Positions 55,728-64,000 of a stretch of DNA of 64,000 nt are shown here, in pieces; within the stretch, counting starts at the first letter, position 1, and each line of letters starts with the position of its first letter. The stretch spans positions 1 through 64,000 of the forward strand of contig CAVQWS010000026.1 in assembly GCA_963717725.1 (NCBI GenBank), read 5' to 3'. The stretch is from AC-32 sp963717725. GTDB lineage: Bacteria > Actinomycetota > Thermoleophilia > Gaiellales > Gaiellaceae. The translations under genes and the position numbers were made by a program. The notes beneath the pieces were generated by a model that saw nothing but the letters and a program-made list of their open reading frames with translations, did no database searches and was not told the origin of the DNA.

Positions 55728-57244
55728 CCGCGACCGAGCCCAAGCAACAAGAGAACCCGCTGCTCGAAGGGCTGGAGCTCGTCCGCACGCCCGATCCCTG
55801 CGCGCTCGTGATCTTCGGCGCCTCGGGCGACCTGACGCGGCGCAAGCTCTTCCCGGCGCTCTACTCGCTTGCGGTCCGGCGCCTGCTGCCGGAGAAGTTC
55901 GCGGTCGTCGGCGTCGCGCGCAGCGAAGAGACCGACGACGAGTTCCGCGAGCGGATGAAGGAGGCCGTCCAGGAGTTCGGCCGCGACAAGTTCAAGGAGG
56001 ACGTCTGGGAGTGGCTTGCCGACGGGATGCGCTACCTCGCCACGGACTTCGCCGACGAGGGCGGCGAGAACCATCTCGCCGCCGTGCTGACCGAGCTCGA
56101 CCGCGAGCGCGGCACGGCCGGGAACCGCGTCTACTACCTCGCCGTCCCGCCGGACGCGATCTCGACGCTGCTACACGAGATCGGCGAGCGCCGTTCGACC
56201 GAGGGCTGGACGCGCATGATCATCGAGAAGCCGTTCGGCCACGACCTCGCCTCCGCCCAGGAGCTGAACGAAGAGATCAAGCGCCACTTCTCCGAGAAGG
56301 AGATCTTCCGGATCGACCACTACCTCGGCAAGGAGACGGTCCAGAACCTGCTCGCGCTGCGGTTCGCGAACGGGATCTTCGAGCCGATCTGGAACCGCCA
56401 GTTCGTCGACCATGTCCAGATCACCGTCGCCGAGTCGCTGGGGATCGAGGGCCGCTCGGCGTTCTACGAGAAGGCCGGGGCGATCCGCGACGTCTTCCAG
56501 AACCACCTGCTGCAGCTCGTCGCGCTGACCGCGATGGAGCCGCCGATCGACTTCAGCGCCGACTCGGTGCGCAACGAGAAGGTGAAGGTGCTGCGAGCGC
56601 TGCACACGCCGGGCCCCAAGCACGTCGTGCGCGGGCAGTACGGACGCGGCTACATCGAGGGCGAGGAAGTGCCGGGCTACCGCGAGGAGCCGGGCGTCGC
56701 GCCGGACTCGCTGACCGAGACCTACGTCGCCGCGAAACTCTACGTCGACAACTGGCGCTGGGCCGACACACCCTTCTTTGTCCGCGCCGGCAAGCGGCTG
56801 GCGCGGCGCGAGACGACGATTGCGATCGAGTTCAAGCGCGCGCCGCACCCGCCGTTCGAGATCGTGGACGACGAGGGCCTCCGCCCGAACGTGCTCGTCT
56901 GCCACATCCAGCCGGACGAGGGCGTCTCGCTCGAGTTCGCGGCCAAGGTGCCGGGCCAGGGGATGATGCTGCGCACCGTCCACATGGACTTCCTCTACGG
57001 CCCGACGTTCCGCATGGGGATCCCCGAGGCCTACGAGCGGCTGCTGCTCGACTGCCTGCTCGGCGACGCGACGCTCTTCACGCGCTCCGACGAGGTCGAG
57101 GAGCAGTGGTCGCTGGTCGACGCGATCGTCGCGCCCTGGAAGCGCGACCGGCCCTCGTTCCCGAATTACGCGGCCGGAACCTGGGGTCCCGTGTCCTCGG
57201 ACGAGCTGATGAAGCGAGACGGTCGCAAGTGGCGACGGCGCTAG
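55724..57244 (+). CDS. zwf: Glucose-6-phosphate 1-dehydrogenase
   Basis: 506 residues. NADP site VIFGASGDLTRRKLFPAL; active site IFRIDHYLGKETVQNLL with catalytic His; GRGYIEGEEVPGYREE and WADTPFFVRAGKRLARRET are typical. First step of the oxidative branch. ATG at 55724 overlaps gnd (ATGA). Followed by OpcA, an actinobacterial and cyanobacterial trait. Confidence 0.95.
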   Translation: MTATEPKQQENPLLEGLELVRTPDPCALVIFGASGDLTRRKLFPALYSLAVRRLLPEKFAVVGVARSEETDDEFRERMKEAVQEFGRDKFKEDVWEWLADGMRYLATDFADEGGENHLAAVLTELDRERGTAGNRVYYLAVPPDAISTLLHEIGERRSTEGWTRMIIEKPFGHDLASAQELNEEIKRHFSEKEIFRIDHYLGKETVQNLLALRFANGIFEPIWNRQFVDHVQITVAESLGIEGRSAFYEKAGAIRDVFQNHLLQLVALTAMEPPIDFSADSVRNEKVKVLRALHTPGPKHVVRGQYGRGYIEGEEVPGYREEPGVAPDSLTETYVAAKLYVDNWRWADTPFFVRAGKRLARRETTIAIEFKRAPHPPFEIVDDEGLRPNVLVCHIQPDEGVSLEFAAKVPGQGMMLRTVHMDFLYGPTFRMGIPEAYERLLLDCLLGDATLFTRSDEVEEQWSLVDAIVAPWKRDRPSFPNYAAGTWGPVSSDELMKRDGRKWRRR

Positions 57245-58074
57245 GCACGATCTCCGAGATCGACCGCGAGCTCGCCCTCCGGCGGGTCGACCCGAAGACG
57301 GGCGAGCCGATCCAGCGGACGAGCGTGATGACGCACATCGCCTGGGTGCCGACGCAGTGGGTGGAGGCCGCCGAGGACGTGCTCGCCGGGCTGGCCGACC
57401 GCCATCCCTCCCGCGCGATCGTGCTCGTTCCCGACCCGGACGCCGAGGACGGGATCGACGCGAACGCCGAGGTCAGCACCTATCCACTGGGCGAGGGGCG
57501 ACTGGTCTGCGTCGAGACGATCCGAGTCCAGCTCAACGGTACGCGCGCAGAGGTGCCCGCGAGCGTGGTGCAGCCGCTGCTCCTGCCGGACCTGCCCGTC
57601 TTCCTGCGCTGGCGCGGGCTGCCGCCGTTCGGGGAGCGGCCGTTCGAGGAGCTCGTCGACGTCGTCGACCGGCTGATCGTCGACTCGACCGAGTGGCCGG
57701 ATCTGCCGGCGCCGTACGCGCAGCTGGCCGAGATCTTCGACCGGGTGGCCGTCTCCGACATCGCGTGGGCCCGCACGAGCCGCTGGCGGCCACAGCTCGC
57801 GTCGCTGTGGCCGGGGATCAAAGACGTGAAGATGATCGAGGTGACCGGCACCGAGGCCCAGGCCAACCTACTCGTCGGGTGGCTGCGCTCGCGGCTCGGG
57901 CACGACGTCGCGCTGGAGCATGTCTCGTCCGACCGGCTGAAAGGCGTCAAAGTCGACGGCGAGCCGGCGCCGTTCCCGCCGGGCGACCGGCCCAATCCGG
58001 CCGACCTGCTCAGCGACGAGCTCGACCGCTTCGCCCGTGACCGCGTGTACGAAGACGCGGTTCGCAGCGCATGA
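57229..58074 (+). CDS. opcA: Glucose-6-phosphate dehydrogenase assembly protein OpcA
   Basis: 281 residues. OpcA-type features: TSVMTHIAWVPTQWVEAAED, RAIVLVPDPDAEDGIDA, LLLPDLPVFLRWRGLPPFGE and VSDIAWARTSRWRPQLAS. OpcA activates and stabilises Zwf. GTG at 57229 gives a 16-base overlap with zwf; no later start retains the conserved N-terminal block. Last gene of the rpiB-tal-hydrolase-pgi-gnd-zwf-opcA operon. Confidence 0.9.
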   Translation: MATALGTISEIDRELALRRVDPKTGEPIQRTSVMTHIAWVPTQWVEAAEDVLAGLADRHPSRAIVLVPDPDAEDGIDANAEVSTYPLGEGRLVCVETIRVQLNGTRAEVPASVVQPLLLPDLPVFLRWRGLPPFGERPFEELVDVVDRLIVDSTEWPDLPAPYAQLAEIFDRVAVSDIAWARTSRWRPQLASLWPGIKDVKMIEVTGTEAQANLLVGWLRSRLGHDVALEHVSSDRLKGVKVDGEPAPFPPGDRPNPADLLSDELDRFARDRVYEDAVRSA

Positions 58075-58083
58075 TGTGACGCG

Positions 58084-58605
58084 ATGACCAGGCTGCGGCG
58101 TATGAACGCCGTGAAGACGGAATTCGCGGAGGCGGCCGAGCGCCACCTCGACGACGTTCATGCCTATCTCGTGTACCTGACCGGAGACAGAGCGACCGCG
58201 GAAGAGCTGACCGCCGAGACGTTCGCGCGGGCGCTCGAGCGCTGGCACCGCTTCGACCCGCGGCGGGCCGGGCCGCGCACTTGGCTCTGCCAGCTCGCAC
58301 GCTCGACCGCGCTCGACCACTTTCGCGCCGAGGCGCGCCGCCGCAAGCGCGAAGGACGCTACGCCGCCGCCGAGCCCGGCGAGGTGGCACAGGTGTTCGG
58401 CGAAGGGCTGTCCCCGGAGCTCGAGGCCGCGTTGGCCCGGCTCTCGGCGGCGGAGCGTGAGGTAGTCGCGCTGCGCATCGTGCTCGAGCTCGAGGGCGAG
58501 GCCGCAGCGCGCGTGCTTGGGATCAGCGCGACGGCCTGCTCGACCCGGCTGAGCCGCGCCCTGCAGAAGCTGGAGAAGGAGGTGAGCGCCGGTGTCGCCG
58601 CTTGA
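58084..58605 (+). CDS. ECF-type RNA polymerase sigma factor
   Basis: 173 residues. Region 2 in AYLVYLTGDRATAEELTAETFARALERWHRFDP and RTWLCQLARSTALDHFRAEA (split here); region 4 in RLSAAEREVVALRIVLELEGEAAARVLGIS-type sequence with a helix-turn-helix. ATG 58084 or 58102 are both possible; neither has a clear SD. Overlaps the DUF4349 gene by 14 bases, which may be its regulator. Confidence 0.88.
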   Translation: MTRLRRMNAVKTEFAEAAERHLDDVHAYLVYLTGDRATAEELTAETFARALERWHRFDPRRAGPRTWLCQLARSTALDHFRAEARRRKREGRYAAAEPGEVAQVFGEGLSPELEAALARLSAAEREVVALRIVLELEGEAAARVLGISATACSTRLSRALQKLEKEVSAGVAA

Positions 58606-59565
58606 GCTCGTCGGAGACTCGGACCGGATCGTGAAGGAGCTCCGCGCCTCGCGGCCCGTCGCCTCCGCGGCCTTGCGCGAGCGGGTTACCGCGCTCGGGC
58701 CGCCTGCGCGACGCCGGTCGTTCCACTGGCCCTCGCGCCGCCTCGTGCTCAGTCTCGCGGCAGCGGCGCTCGTCGCCTCGTTCGTTGCCGCCGGACTGAC
58801 GCGTGGCTCGAATCACGCGGCGCGAGTAGAGAGCTTCGGTGCGAGTGTCACCAAAGCGGGCGCTCCTGCGCACTCGGGAGCTTTCACTCGCGAGCGAGCG
58901 CTCAAGGCTCTCCCTGTCCCGGCCGCCGGGCCGGCTCGGCTCCAGCGCTACCAGGCGACCCTGCGCCTGCGGGTCAAGGACGTCGATGCGCTCTCGACCG
59001 CGACCAGGCGCGCGATGACGCTCGCCCGTTCGCTCGGCGGCTACGTCGGCGAGGTGCAGTACTCGACCCACGCCGGCAAGCGCGGCGGCGCGAGGGTCGT
59101 GCTGCGCGTCCCGGTCGGGAGCGTCCAGACCGCGCTGACGACCCTGACCGGGCTCGGCACGATCCTGCAGCAGCAGACCGGAATCCTCGACGTCACGCGC
59201 CGCGCCGACCGCGAGTCGCGCCAGATCGCGAAGCTCGAGAAGCAGCTCAGACCGCGAGCCCGCAGGAGGCGCCGGCGATCCGCGCGCACCTGCGCACGCT
59301 GCAGGCCAAGCACCTGCGGCTGCTCCGGAGCGCGAGCCTCGCGCGAATCGTCCTGACGCTGACGACACCCACAAAGCAGGCCGCAACCCCGAGCCGCCTC
59401 CACCGGACGCTCGACGACGCCGGCGGCGTGCTCCTCCGCGAGCTGCAGTTCCTGCTCTACGCGCTGGTCGTCGCTGGCCCGCTGCTCCTCATCGGCGGCG
59501 CCGGCTTCGCCACGGCGCGTGCGGCGCGGAAGCGCTCGGACCGACGACTTCTAGAACGCGCTTAG
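58592..59565 (+). pseudogene. DUF4349 membrane protein with one-base frameshift near 59250
   Basis: N-terminal frame (58592 on): a transmembrane helix (LVLSLAAAALVASFVAAGL) and a DUF4349-like domain (RYQATLRLRVKDVDALSTAT, YVGEVQYSTHAGKRGG, GTILQQQTGILDVTRRADRE). It then runs out of register. In another frame the protein continues: coiled coil (RAHLRTLQAKHLRLLRSAS), second helix (YALVVAGPLLLIGGAGFATA) and stop at 59565. One missing G near 59250 (CTCGAGACC read as CTCAGACC) explains the break. Pairing with the sigma factor suggests an anti-sigma-like role. Confidence 0.75.
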
Positions 59566-61415
59566 TGAACGACTTTGAAGCGCGGCTTCGCGACCACGAC
59601 GCGGGCCGGGTCCGACCATGACATCTGCGGCTTCGAGCCGCTCAGCAAGAAGTCGAGCCCTCGCACCCGGTAGTACCAGGTGCCCGGCGAGAGCGGAAGC
59701 GTCAGCGACGTGCTCCAGGTGAGCTGCGATCCCGCCGTCGTCCACGGGTAGAGCTTGCGGCTCCACTGCACCTCGTACTGCCCGGCGCTCACGATCGGCT
59801 GCCACGCCACGAGCGGGTAGCCGTAGAAGCGCGGAGCGCGCGTCTTGGCCGAGACGAGCTTCCCGTCGGTCGAGAGGCCCGAGGCGTAGGGCGTGTCGCT
59901 CGCCGTCGTCACCACTGGGTCGCTCGTCTTCGCGAATGCCAGTCTGCGCCCCGAGGCGCAGGCGTCCTGAGTCAGTTCGTCTTCCATGTAGGTGACGGCG
60001 CCCGACGGCCGCACGACCGGGTCACCCGACGAGTGGGTACCGCCGAGGGGATTGGTGAGCGTGATGGTGGTGCCCGCGACCGCGGCGACCGTCGCTTGCT
60101 CCGACGGGGAGCCGATGCGTAGCGCGTCGCCGGCATTGATGCCGGCGGCGTCGACCACGTCGATCGTCGTGTCCCCCGGCAGGGACCCCGAATTGAGGGT
60201 CGTCGAGAGCTGCTGAGCCGGAATCTCGTCGATCGGAAGCACGGTCCAGTAGTAGCGGCCGCCTTCCCAGTCGCTGTCCCAGAGGTCGACCTTCGCGGAG
60301 TTGACGACCTGTGAGGCCGGCAGCCCGTTGTGGCTGTCGTCGCCCGCCGGCGCCAGATCCATCTCGTTCGTCTTCACGACGAGACCCTCGGCAGACTTCG
60401 AATCCGGTTCCGTGCCGAACTTGAGGAAGTGGCCGCGCGCGTCCGTGAGCCCGTTCACGTCGACGGGCATGGCCAGCGGGCCGATCTCACGCGGAACGTA
60501 GGCCGGGCTGCCGACCATCGCCCCCCGGAAGACCGGGTTGAGGCAGTCCTCGTCGGTGAAGACGGCGACGCGGTAGAGCTCCGACGTCGTGCCCCAGATC
60601 GAGGTGTTGCCGTTGTACACGAAGGCGGGGGTGATGTTGTGCGTCGCCAGCTTCGTCGCGTCGGCCACGCCTGCATTCGAGACGGTGGCCATCGTCTGCA
60701 TCGGGCCAGGCGAGAAGGGTGGGTTGTAGCTCGTGTAGACGGGGCTCCAAGGCCCGTAGGAAACCTCAGGCAACGCGTTATCGGCCGCACCGTAGAGCCA
60801 GCGCATCGGGCGCACGCGCCAGCGGACGACACCCGTCCAGGCCGCGCTGTTGTGGAAGTCGTAGTACTCGCGCTCGTCGGCCATGTTCGAGCGAGTCGTG
60901 AACCAGTGGCCCGCGTCGACCAGCCAGACCATGTAGCCGCTCGCGCCGGGAACGGTGCTCCAGCGCAGCAGGCCCGGGTAGCTCGGGCTCAACGGCGTCG
61001 GCACGGCGGGCCAGCGCATGTTGAAGCCGAACGGCGCGCTCCAGGCCGACACTCCCTTGGCGGTGAGCGCCCGGACGTGCCCGTAGAGCGAATACGGGCT
61101 GCCGCTGATCCACGGCAACGTCAGCGGTAGCGCGGTGGCCGGGCTCTTGATCCCCTTGCCGGACCAGACCATGCCGTTGTCCGAGAAGCGGCGGCTCGTC
61201 GAGAGCTCGAACTCGTAGCTCTTCGCGCCTGTGACCGGGTTCCAGGCAAAGGACGGTGTGCGCGCGAACGTGTGGGCAACGGCCTCATCCGCACGCAGCG
61301 AAAACGCATGCAGGTTCTGGGGCGCGGCCGGCGGGGCGGCGGCATGCGCGCTCGCAGCAGGAAGAGCCACCGCGAGTGCGGCAGCAAGCGCAGCAGCGAG
61401 ACGGGCGCAGGCCAT
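59562..61415 (-). CDS. Secreted multi-domain protein with FN3-like repeats
   Basis: 617 residues. Signal peptide (LAAALAAALAVALPAASAHA). At least three Ig/FN3-like modules with pattern P-x-F/L-x-W-x-P-V-x-G-A-x-x-Y-x-h: TPSFAWNPVTGAKSYEFELS, RWSTVPGASGYMVWLVD and PLVAWQPIVSAGQYEVQWS. A middle module (about 430-475) looks like an intein-free VCBS/CalX-type beta strand region (GDTTIDVVDAAGINAGDALR). No catalytic domain visible. Probably a wall or matrix protein. Overlaps the DUF4349 gene tail-to-tail by four bases. Confidence 0.75.
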   Translation of the reverse strand: MACARLAAALAAALAVALPAASAHAAAPPAAPQNLHAFSLRADEAVAHTFARTPSFAWNPVTGAKSYEFELSTSRRFSDNGMVWSGKGIKSPATALPLTLPWISGSPYSLYGHVRALTAKGVSAWSAPFGFNMRWPAVPTPLSPSYPGLLRWSTVPGASGYMVWLVDAGHWFTTRSNMADEREYYDFHNSAAWTGVVRWRVRPMRWLYGAADNALPEVSYGPWSPVYTSYNPPFSPGPMQTMATVSNAGVADATKLATHNITPAFVYNGNTSIWGTTSELYRVAVFTDEDCLNPVFRGAMVGSPAYVPREIGPLAMPVDVNGLTDARGHFLKFGTEPDSKSAEGLVVKTNEMDLAPAGDDSHNGLPASQVVNSAKVDLWDSDWEGGRYYWTVLPIDEIPAQQLSTTLNSGSLPGDTTIDVVDAAGINAGDALRIGSPSEQATVAAVAGTTITLTNPLGGTHSSGDPVVRPSGAVTYMEDELTQDACASGRRLAFAKTSDPVVTTASDTPYASGLSTDGKLVSAKTRAPRFYGYPLVAWQPIVSAGQYEVQWSRKLYPWTTAGSQLTWSTSLTLPLSPGTWYYRVRGLDFLLSGSKPQMSWSDPARVVVAKPRFKVVH

Positions 61416-61470
61416 CTGCAGGGAGTTGTCGGCAGGCGGCCACGGTCGCGGCTCCCTCGTTCGAGTGACG

Positions 61471-62592
61471 CTAATCGAGGGACAGCGCGCGCTCGAGCGC
61501 CCTGGCTGCGCCGAGCACGAAGGCGTCCTCTCCGGGCGGTGCCGCGAGCTGCGCTGAGGCGGGCAAATCGTCCTCGGCGGGCCCGCACGGAAGCGCCACG
61601 GCCGGCCAGCCTGTCGCGTTGAACGGATAGGTCAGCTTGGTCAGCCGGCTCCGGAGCGCGAGCTCGTCAGCCGGGGCCGTCGGCGCGACGCAGGGGAGGG
61701 TCGGCGCCAGCACCAGGTCGACGCTCGCGGCCGCCTCGGCCAGCTGCTCGCGGTAATGCTCCCGCCGCTCGCGGGCCCGTTCGTACTCGGCGTCCGTGAC
61801 GGCGAGGCACGACTCGATCTTGGGCCGGATGTTCTCGCCGTAGGAGTCGGCGTGCTCGGCGAAGAGCTCGCGATGCACGTCGGCGACCTCGCGGCTGAAG
61901 CAGTCGTAGAAGCCGTTCCCAAGCGGGAGCTCGAGCCGCCGTCGGCGTGGGAACAGCTCGGCCGCGGCCTCGACCCGCGCACCGACGAGCGGGTCGGCGA
62001 GCTCGGTCCAGGCGACGCCGACCTCCACGTCGCCGAGCTCGATCTCGGTGGGCTCGAACCCGGGGACGAGCGCCTGCAGCATCCGCTCGCAGCTCTCGAC
62101 GTCGCGGGCCATCGGGCCGGCGTGGTCGTAGCTCGGCGCGAGCGGGAAGCAGCCTTCGATCGGCACGAGCCCCCAGCTCGGCTTGAAGCCGGTCACGCCG
62201 CAGCAGGCGGCGGGGATGCGGATCGAGCCGCCGGAGTCGGAGCCGAGCGCGGCGTCGGCGAGCCCGGCTGCGAGCGCCGCCGCCGAGCCGCCGCTCGAGC
62301 CGCCTGCTACGCGGCCGGGGTAGCGCGGATTCGGCACCGGGCCGAAGTGCTCGTTCTCCGAGGTGGTGCCGTAGGCGAACTCGTGCAGATTGGTCTTGCC
62401 GACGTTCGCGTAGCCCGCCGCCTCGAGCAGCCGCACCGCCGCCGCGGTCTCGCGCGGCACGTGGTCGGCGAACAGGATCGAGCCGTAGGTCGTAACGAGC
62501 CCGGCCGTGTCGAATAGGTCCTTGACCGCCAGCGGGACCCCCTCGCCCGGCTGCTCCGGGCGGGCGAGGAAGATGCCCTCGGGCGCGCTCAG
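61471..62592 (-). CDS. Amidase signature enzyme, apparently starting at CTG
   Basis: 373 residues. The Ser-Ser-Lys catalytic triad is present: Lys in VPLAVKDLFDTAG (about residue 28), the Gly/Ser-rich GRVAGGSSGGSAAALAAGLA and the nucleophile Ser in DSGGSIRIPAA. The catalytic Lys precedes the first in-frame GTG (62460), so the true start must lie further upstream; there is no ATG, GTG or TTG there. CTG at 62592 gives a CTGA overlap with the preceding small gene, matching the ATGA/GTGA joints elsewhere. GatA is unlikely because the N-terminal helical region is absent. Confidence 0.8.
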   Translation of the reverse strand: MSAPEGIFLARPEQPGEGVPLAVKDLFDTAGLVTTYGSILFADHVPRETAAAVRLLEAAGYANVGKTNLHEFAYGTTSENEHFGPVPNPRYPGRVAGGSSGGSAAALAAGLADAALGSDSGGSIRIPAACCGVTGFKPSWGLVPIEGCFPLAPSYDHAGPMARDVESCERMLQALVPGFEPTEIELGDVEVGVAWTELADPLVGARVEAAAELFPRRRRLELPLGNGFYDCFSREVADVHRELFAEHADSYGENIRPKIESCLAVTDAEYERARERREHYREQLAEAAASVDLVLAPTLPCVAPTAPADELALRSRLTKLTYPFNATGWPAVALPCGPAEDDLPASAQLAAPPGEDAFVLGAARALERALSLD

Positions 62593-62714
62593 AAGACGGC
62601 GAGGTAGATGAAGCCGACCGCGAAGGTGAGTGCGACGAGCAGCACGAAGAGCCCGAACAGCGCCAGGCCGATCTTCGTGTTCTCGCGCTCGAACTCGGGC
62701 CCGTGCTCGCTCAT
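62589..62714 (-). CDS. Small membrane protein of the cytochrome oxidase cluster
   Basis: 41 residues: acidic start (MSEHGPEFERENTKIG) and one transmembrane helix (LALFGLFVLLVALTFAVGFI). ATG at 62714 overlaps the ctaB stop (TGATG) and its stop is overlapped by the amidase start. Small single-helix proteins of this kind occur in cytochrome oxidase operons; role unknown. Confidence 0.7.
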   Translation of the reverse strand: MSEHGPEFERENTKIGLALFGLFVLLVALTFAVGFIYLAVF

Positions 62715-63898
62715 CAGAGCAGCGGGTCGACCGCGAGCGCCACGAACAGCAGCGCCAGGTAGAGGAGCGAGTAGCGGAACAGCGCGCCTGCGCGGGCAGT
62801 GGTGGTCTCGCGCCGCAGCCGCCAGGCGAAGCGCAGGAAGACCGCTCCGAGCAATACGGCTACGGCGAGATAAGCCACGCCGGCCGTGTGCCACGCGAAC
62901 GGTAGCAGCGTCACCCCGACGAGCACGAGCGAGTACCAGACGATCTGCCTCGCCGTCTCGTCGTCGCCGCGGACGACCGGCAGCATCGGCACGCGTGCCG
63001 CGGCGTAGTCGCGCTTGATCACGAGCGCGAGCGCCCAGAAGTGCGGCGGCGTCCAGAAGAAGACGATCAGGAACAGGAACAGCGCCGGCAGGCTCAGGTT
63101 GCCCGTCGCCGCCGCCCAGCCGACGAGCGGCGGGACCGCGCCTGCGGCGCCGCCGATCACGATGTTCTGCGGCGTCGTCCGCTTCAGCCAGCGCGTGTAG
63201 ACGAGCACGTAGAAGAGGCCGCCGACGAGCGCGAGCACCGCGGTCAGCACGTTCACGAGCGAGGCCAGCAGCACGAACGAGAACGCCATCAACGCGAGGC
63301 CGAACTCGACGGCGCGCTCGGGCGTGACACGCTCCTCGGCGACCGGGCGGTGTCCCGTGCGGCCCATCAGCCGGTCGAGATCGCGGTCGAGCACGTGGTT
63401 GAGCGCGCTCGCGCCGCCGCACGCGAGCGCGAGGCCGGCCATCGTGACCGCGAACAGGCCGAGCGGCGGCACGCCTTCGGCGCCGACGAACATCCCGGCG
63501 GCTCCGGTCAGCAGCAGCAGGGTCATGATCCGCGGCTTCGTCAGCGTGATGTAGTCGCGCCAGGGCGCGGCCGGGACGGGCTCGCCGCGGAAGGTCTCGG
63601 CCGCGACGACGAGCGCCGCCGCCAGCGAGAGGCCGGCGAGCGCGAGGTGCGCGGGCTTCGAGATCACGAGCGCGGCCGCCAGGAACGCGACCAGCGCGGT
63701 CAGCGAGGGCACGAGCAGCCGGCGGTACTCGACCCAGGCCGCGGCCACGAGCGCCGTCAGCGGCGGCAGGGCGAGCGCGGCGAGGCCGCGGTGGGCGGCG
63801 CCGAGCTCCATTGCCCCGCTCACGACCGCGGCGCAACAGGCAGCGGCCGCGAACAGCGCGGTCAACCGCAGCCAGGGACCGGGGCGCAGCTCAGGCAC
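62714..63898 (-). CDS. ctaB: Protoheme IX farnesyltransferase (heme O synthase) with N-terminal extension
   Basis: 394 residues. The UbiA-type prenyltransferase core (from about residue 115) has ITLTKPRIMTLLLLTGAAG, the Asp-rich NHVLDRDLDRLMGRT and the second Asp-site KRDYAAARVPMLP; it farnesylates heme b for aa3-type oxidase. About 110 extra residues at the N-terminus form four hydrophobic segments, which usual 300-residue CtaB proteins lack. GTG 63898 overlaps the ctaD end by eight bases. Confidence 0.9.
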   Translation of the reverse strand: MPELRPGPWLRLTALFAAAACCAAVVSGAMELGAAHRGLAALALPPLTALVAAAWVEYRRLLVPSLTALVAFLAAALVISKPAHLALAGLSLAAALVVAAETFRGEPVPAAPWRDYITLTKPRIMTLLLLTGAAGMFVGAEGVPPLGLFAVTMAGLALACGGASALNHVLDRDLDRLMGRTGHRPVAEERVTPERAVEFGLALMAFSFVLLASLVNVLTAVLALVGGLFYVLVYTRWLKRTTPQNIVIGGAAGAVPPLVGWAAATGNLSLPALFLFLIVFFWTPPHFWALALVIKRDYAAARVPMLPVVRGDDETARQIVWYSLVLVGVTLLPFAWHTAGVAYLAVAVLLGAVFLRFAWRLRRETTTARAGALFRYSLLYLALLFVALAVDPLL

Positions 63899-64000
63899 GG
63901 GCCTCCGCGATCCGCCTGCGCAGGTCCCGCAGCGGCCGCGCGCTCGTCACGTAGGGCACCTTGTCGAAGTTGTGCGCCGGCGGCGGTGAGCTCGTGTACC
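63891..64000 (-). CDS. ctaD: Cytochrome c oxidase subunit I, C-terminal end (partial)
   Basis: Only the last 36 codons are inside the window, on the reverse strand, entering at the right edge. The visible YTSSPPPAHNFDKVPYV is the C-terminal signature of CtaD/CoxA, after the last membrane helix. Stop TGA at 63893-63891. Directly upstream of ctaB with an eight-base overlap, the common order in aa3 oxidase clusters. Confidence 0.85.
   Translation of the reverse strand, partial: YTSSPPPAHNFDKVPYVTSARPLRDLRRRIAEARA

Noticed and set aside
1..64000. rRNA or tRNA genes, prophage, transposase or integrase
   Set aside because: Looked for in both strands by characteristic motifs and found none.

Overview
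The window is 64 kb of GC-rich bacterial chromosome, densely coding on both strands. I see no rRNA, tRNA, CRISPR array, prophage or insertion sequence, and no gene-free stretch longer than about 240 bases. Gene content points to an actinobacterium, by resemblance most likely of the Thermoleophilia (Gaiella-like). The evidence is an FhaA-FhaB-PstP-RodA-PbpA-PknB division cluster, a SufD/SufS/SufU plus Rieske cluster, an actinobacterial-type Dcd, OpcA beside Zwf, and a two-component pair resembling PdtaS/PdtaR. The class assignment is inference. Many first genes of operons have a TANNNT-like -10 box 6-9 bases upstream of a GTG or ATG and no Shine-Dalgarno (SD) sequence, which suggests widespread leaderless mRNA. 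Genes inside operons are usually joined by ATGA, GTGA, TAGTG or TGATG overlaps.

Layout. 0-10.3 kb: the end of sufD; a reverse-strand block (SCP2-like protein, glycogen debranching enzyme, MFS exporter; then a cytochrome c fused to a Cys/His repeat domain, and a methyltransferase); then sufS-sufU-Rieske-tag-O-methyltransferase. 10.3-10.56 kb: a hairpin-rich intergenic region ending in a strong intrinsic terminator, a candidate noncoding RNA. 10.6-15.7 kb: NAD(P)-binding protein, secreted protein, a 162-bp inverted-repeat element, dcd, a DUF4015-type glycosidase-like protein and a class III aminotransferase. 15.8-27.1 kb: Ser/Thr kinase signalling and cell-wall synthesis, with three kinases, PP2C phosphatase, two FHA proteins, RodA, a class B PBP and D-Ala-D-Ala ligase. 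27.2-31.6 kb: membrane and secreted proteins, an HNH nuclease and a sulfurtransferase.

31.6-45.1 kb is nitrogen-flavoured: Amt, a P-II protein, glutamine synthetase II, a GSI-type glutamine synthetase, a HisKA_2-type kinase and a REC-ANTAR regulator. It also holds an ABC exporter, a double GNAT protein and an MFS protein. The glnII leader carries a hexaloop hairpin that overlaps an intrinsic terminator, the layout of ANTAR-controlled antitermination, and the ANTAR regulator lies 9.5 kb away. The GSI gene also has a terminator-like hairpin just before its SD.

45.9-58.1 kb: ABC-F ATPase, FGGY sugar kinase, and nearly a complete oxidative plus non-oxidative pentose-phosphate set (tkt, rpiB, tal, pgi, gnd, zwf, opcA). 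No recognisable 6-phosphogluconolactonase is present, but an alpha/beta hydrolase sits inside the operon. 58.1-64 kb: an ECF sigma factor with a DUF4349 membrane protein, a secreted FN3-like protein, an amidase apparently starting at CTG, a 41-residue membrane protein, heme O synthase and the end of cytochrome oxidase subunit I.

Four genes (pknB, a sulfurtransferase, a secreted protein and the DUF4349 protein) are each interrupted by an apparent one-base indel with both halves otherwise intact. Sequencing or assembly error is the simplest explanation.
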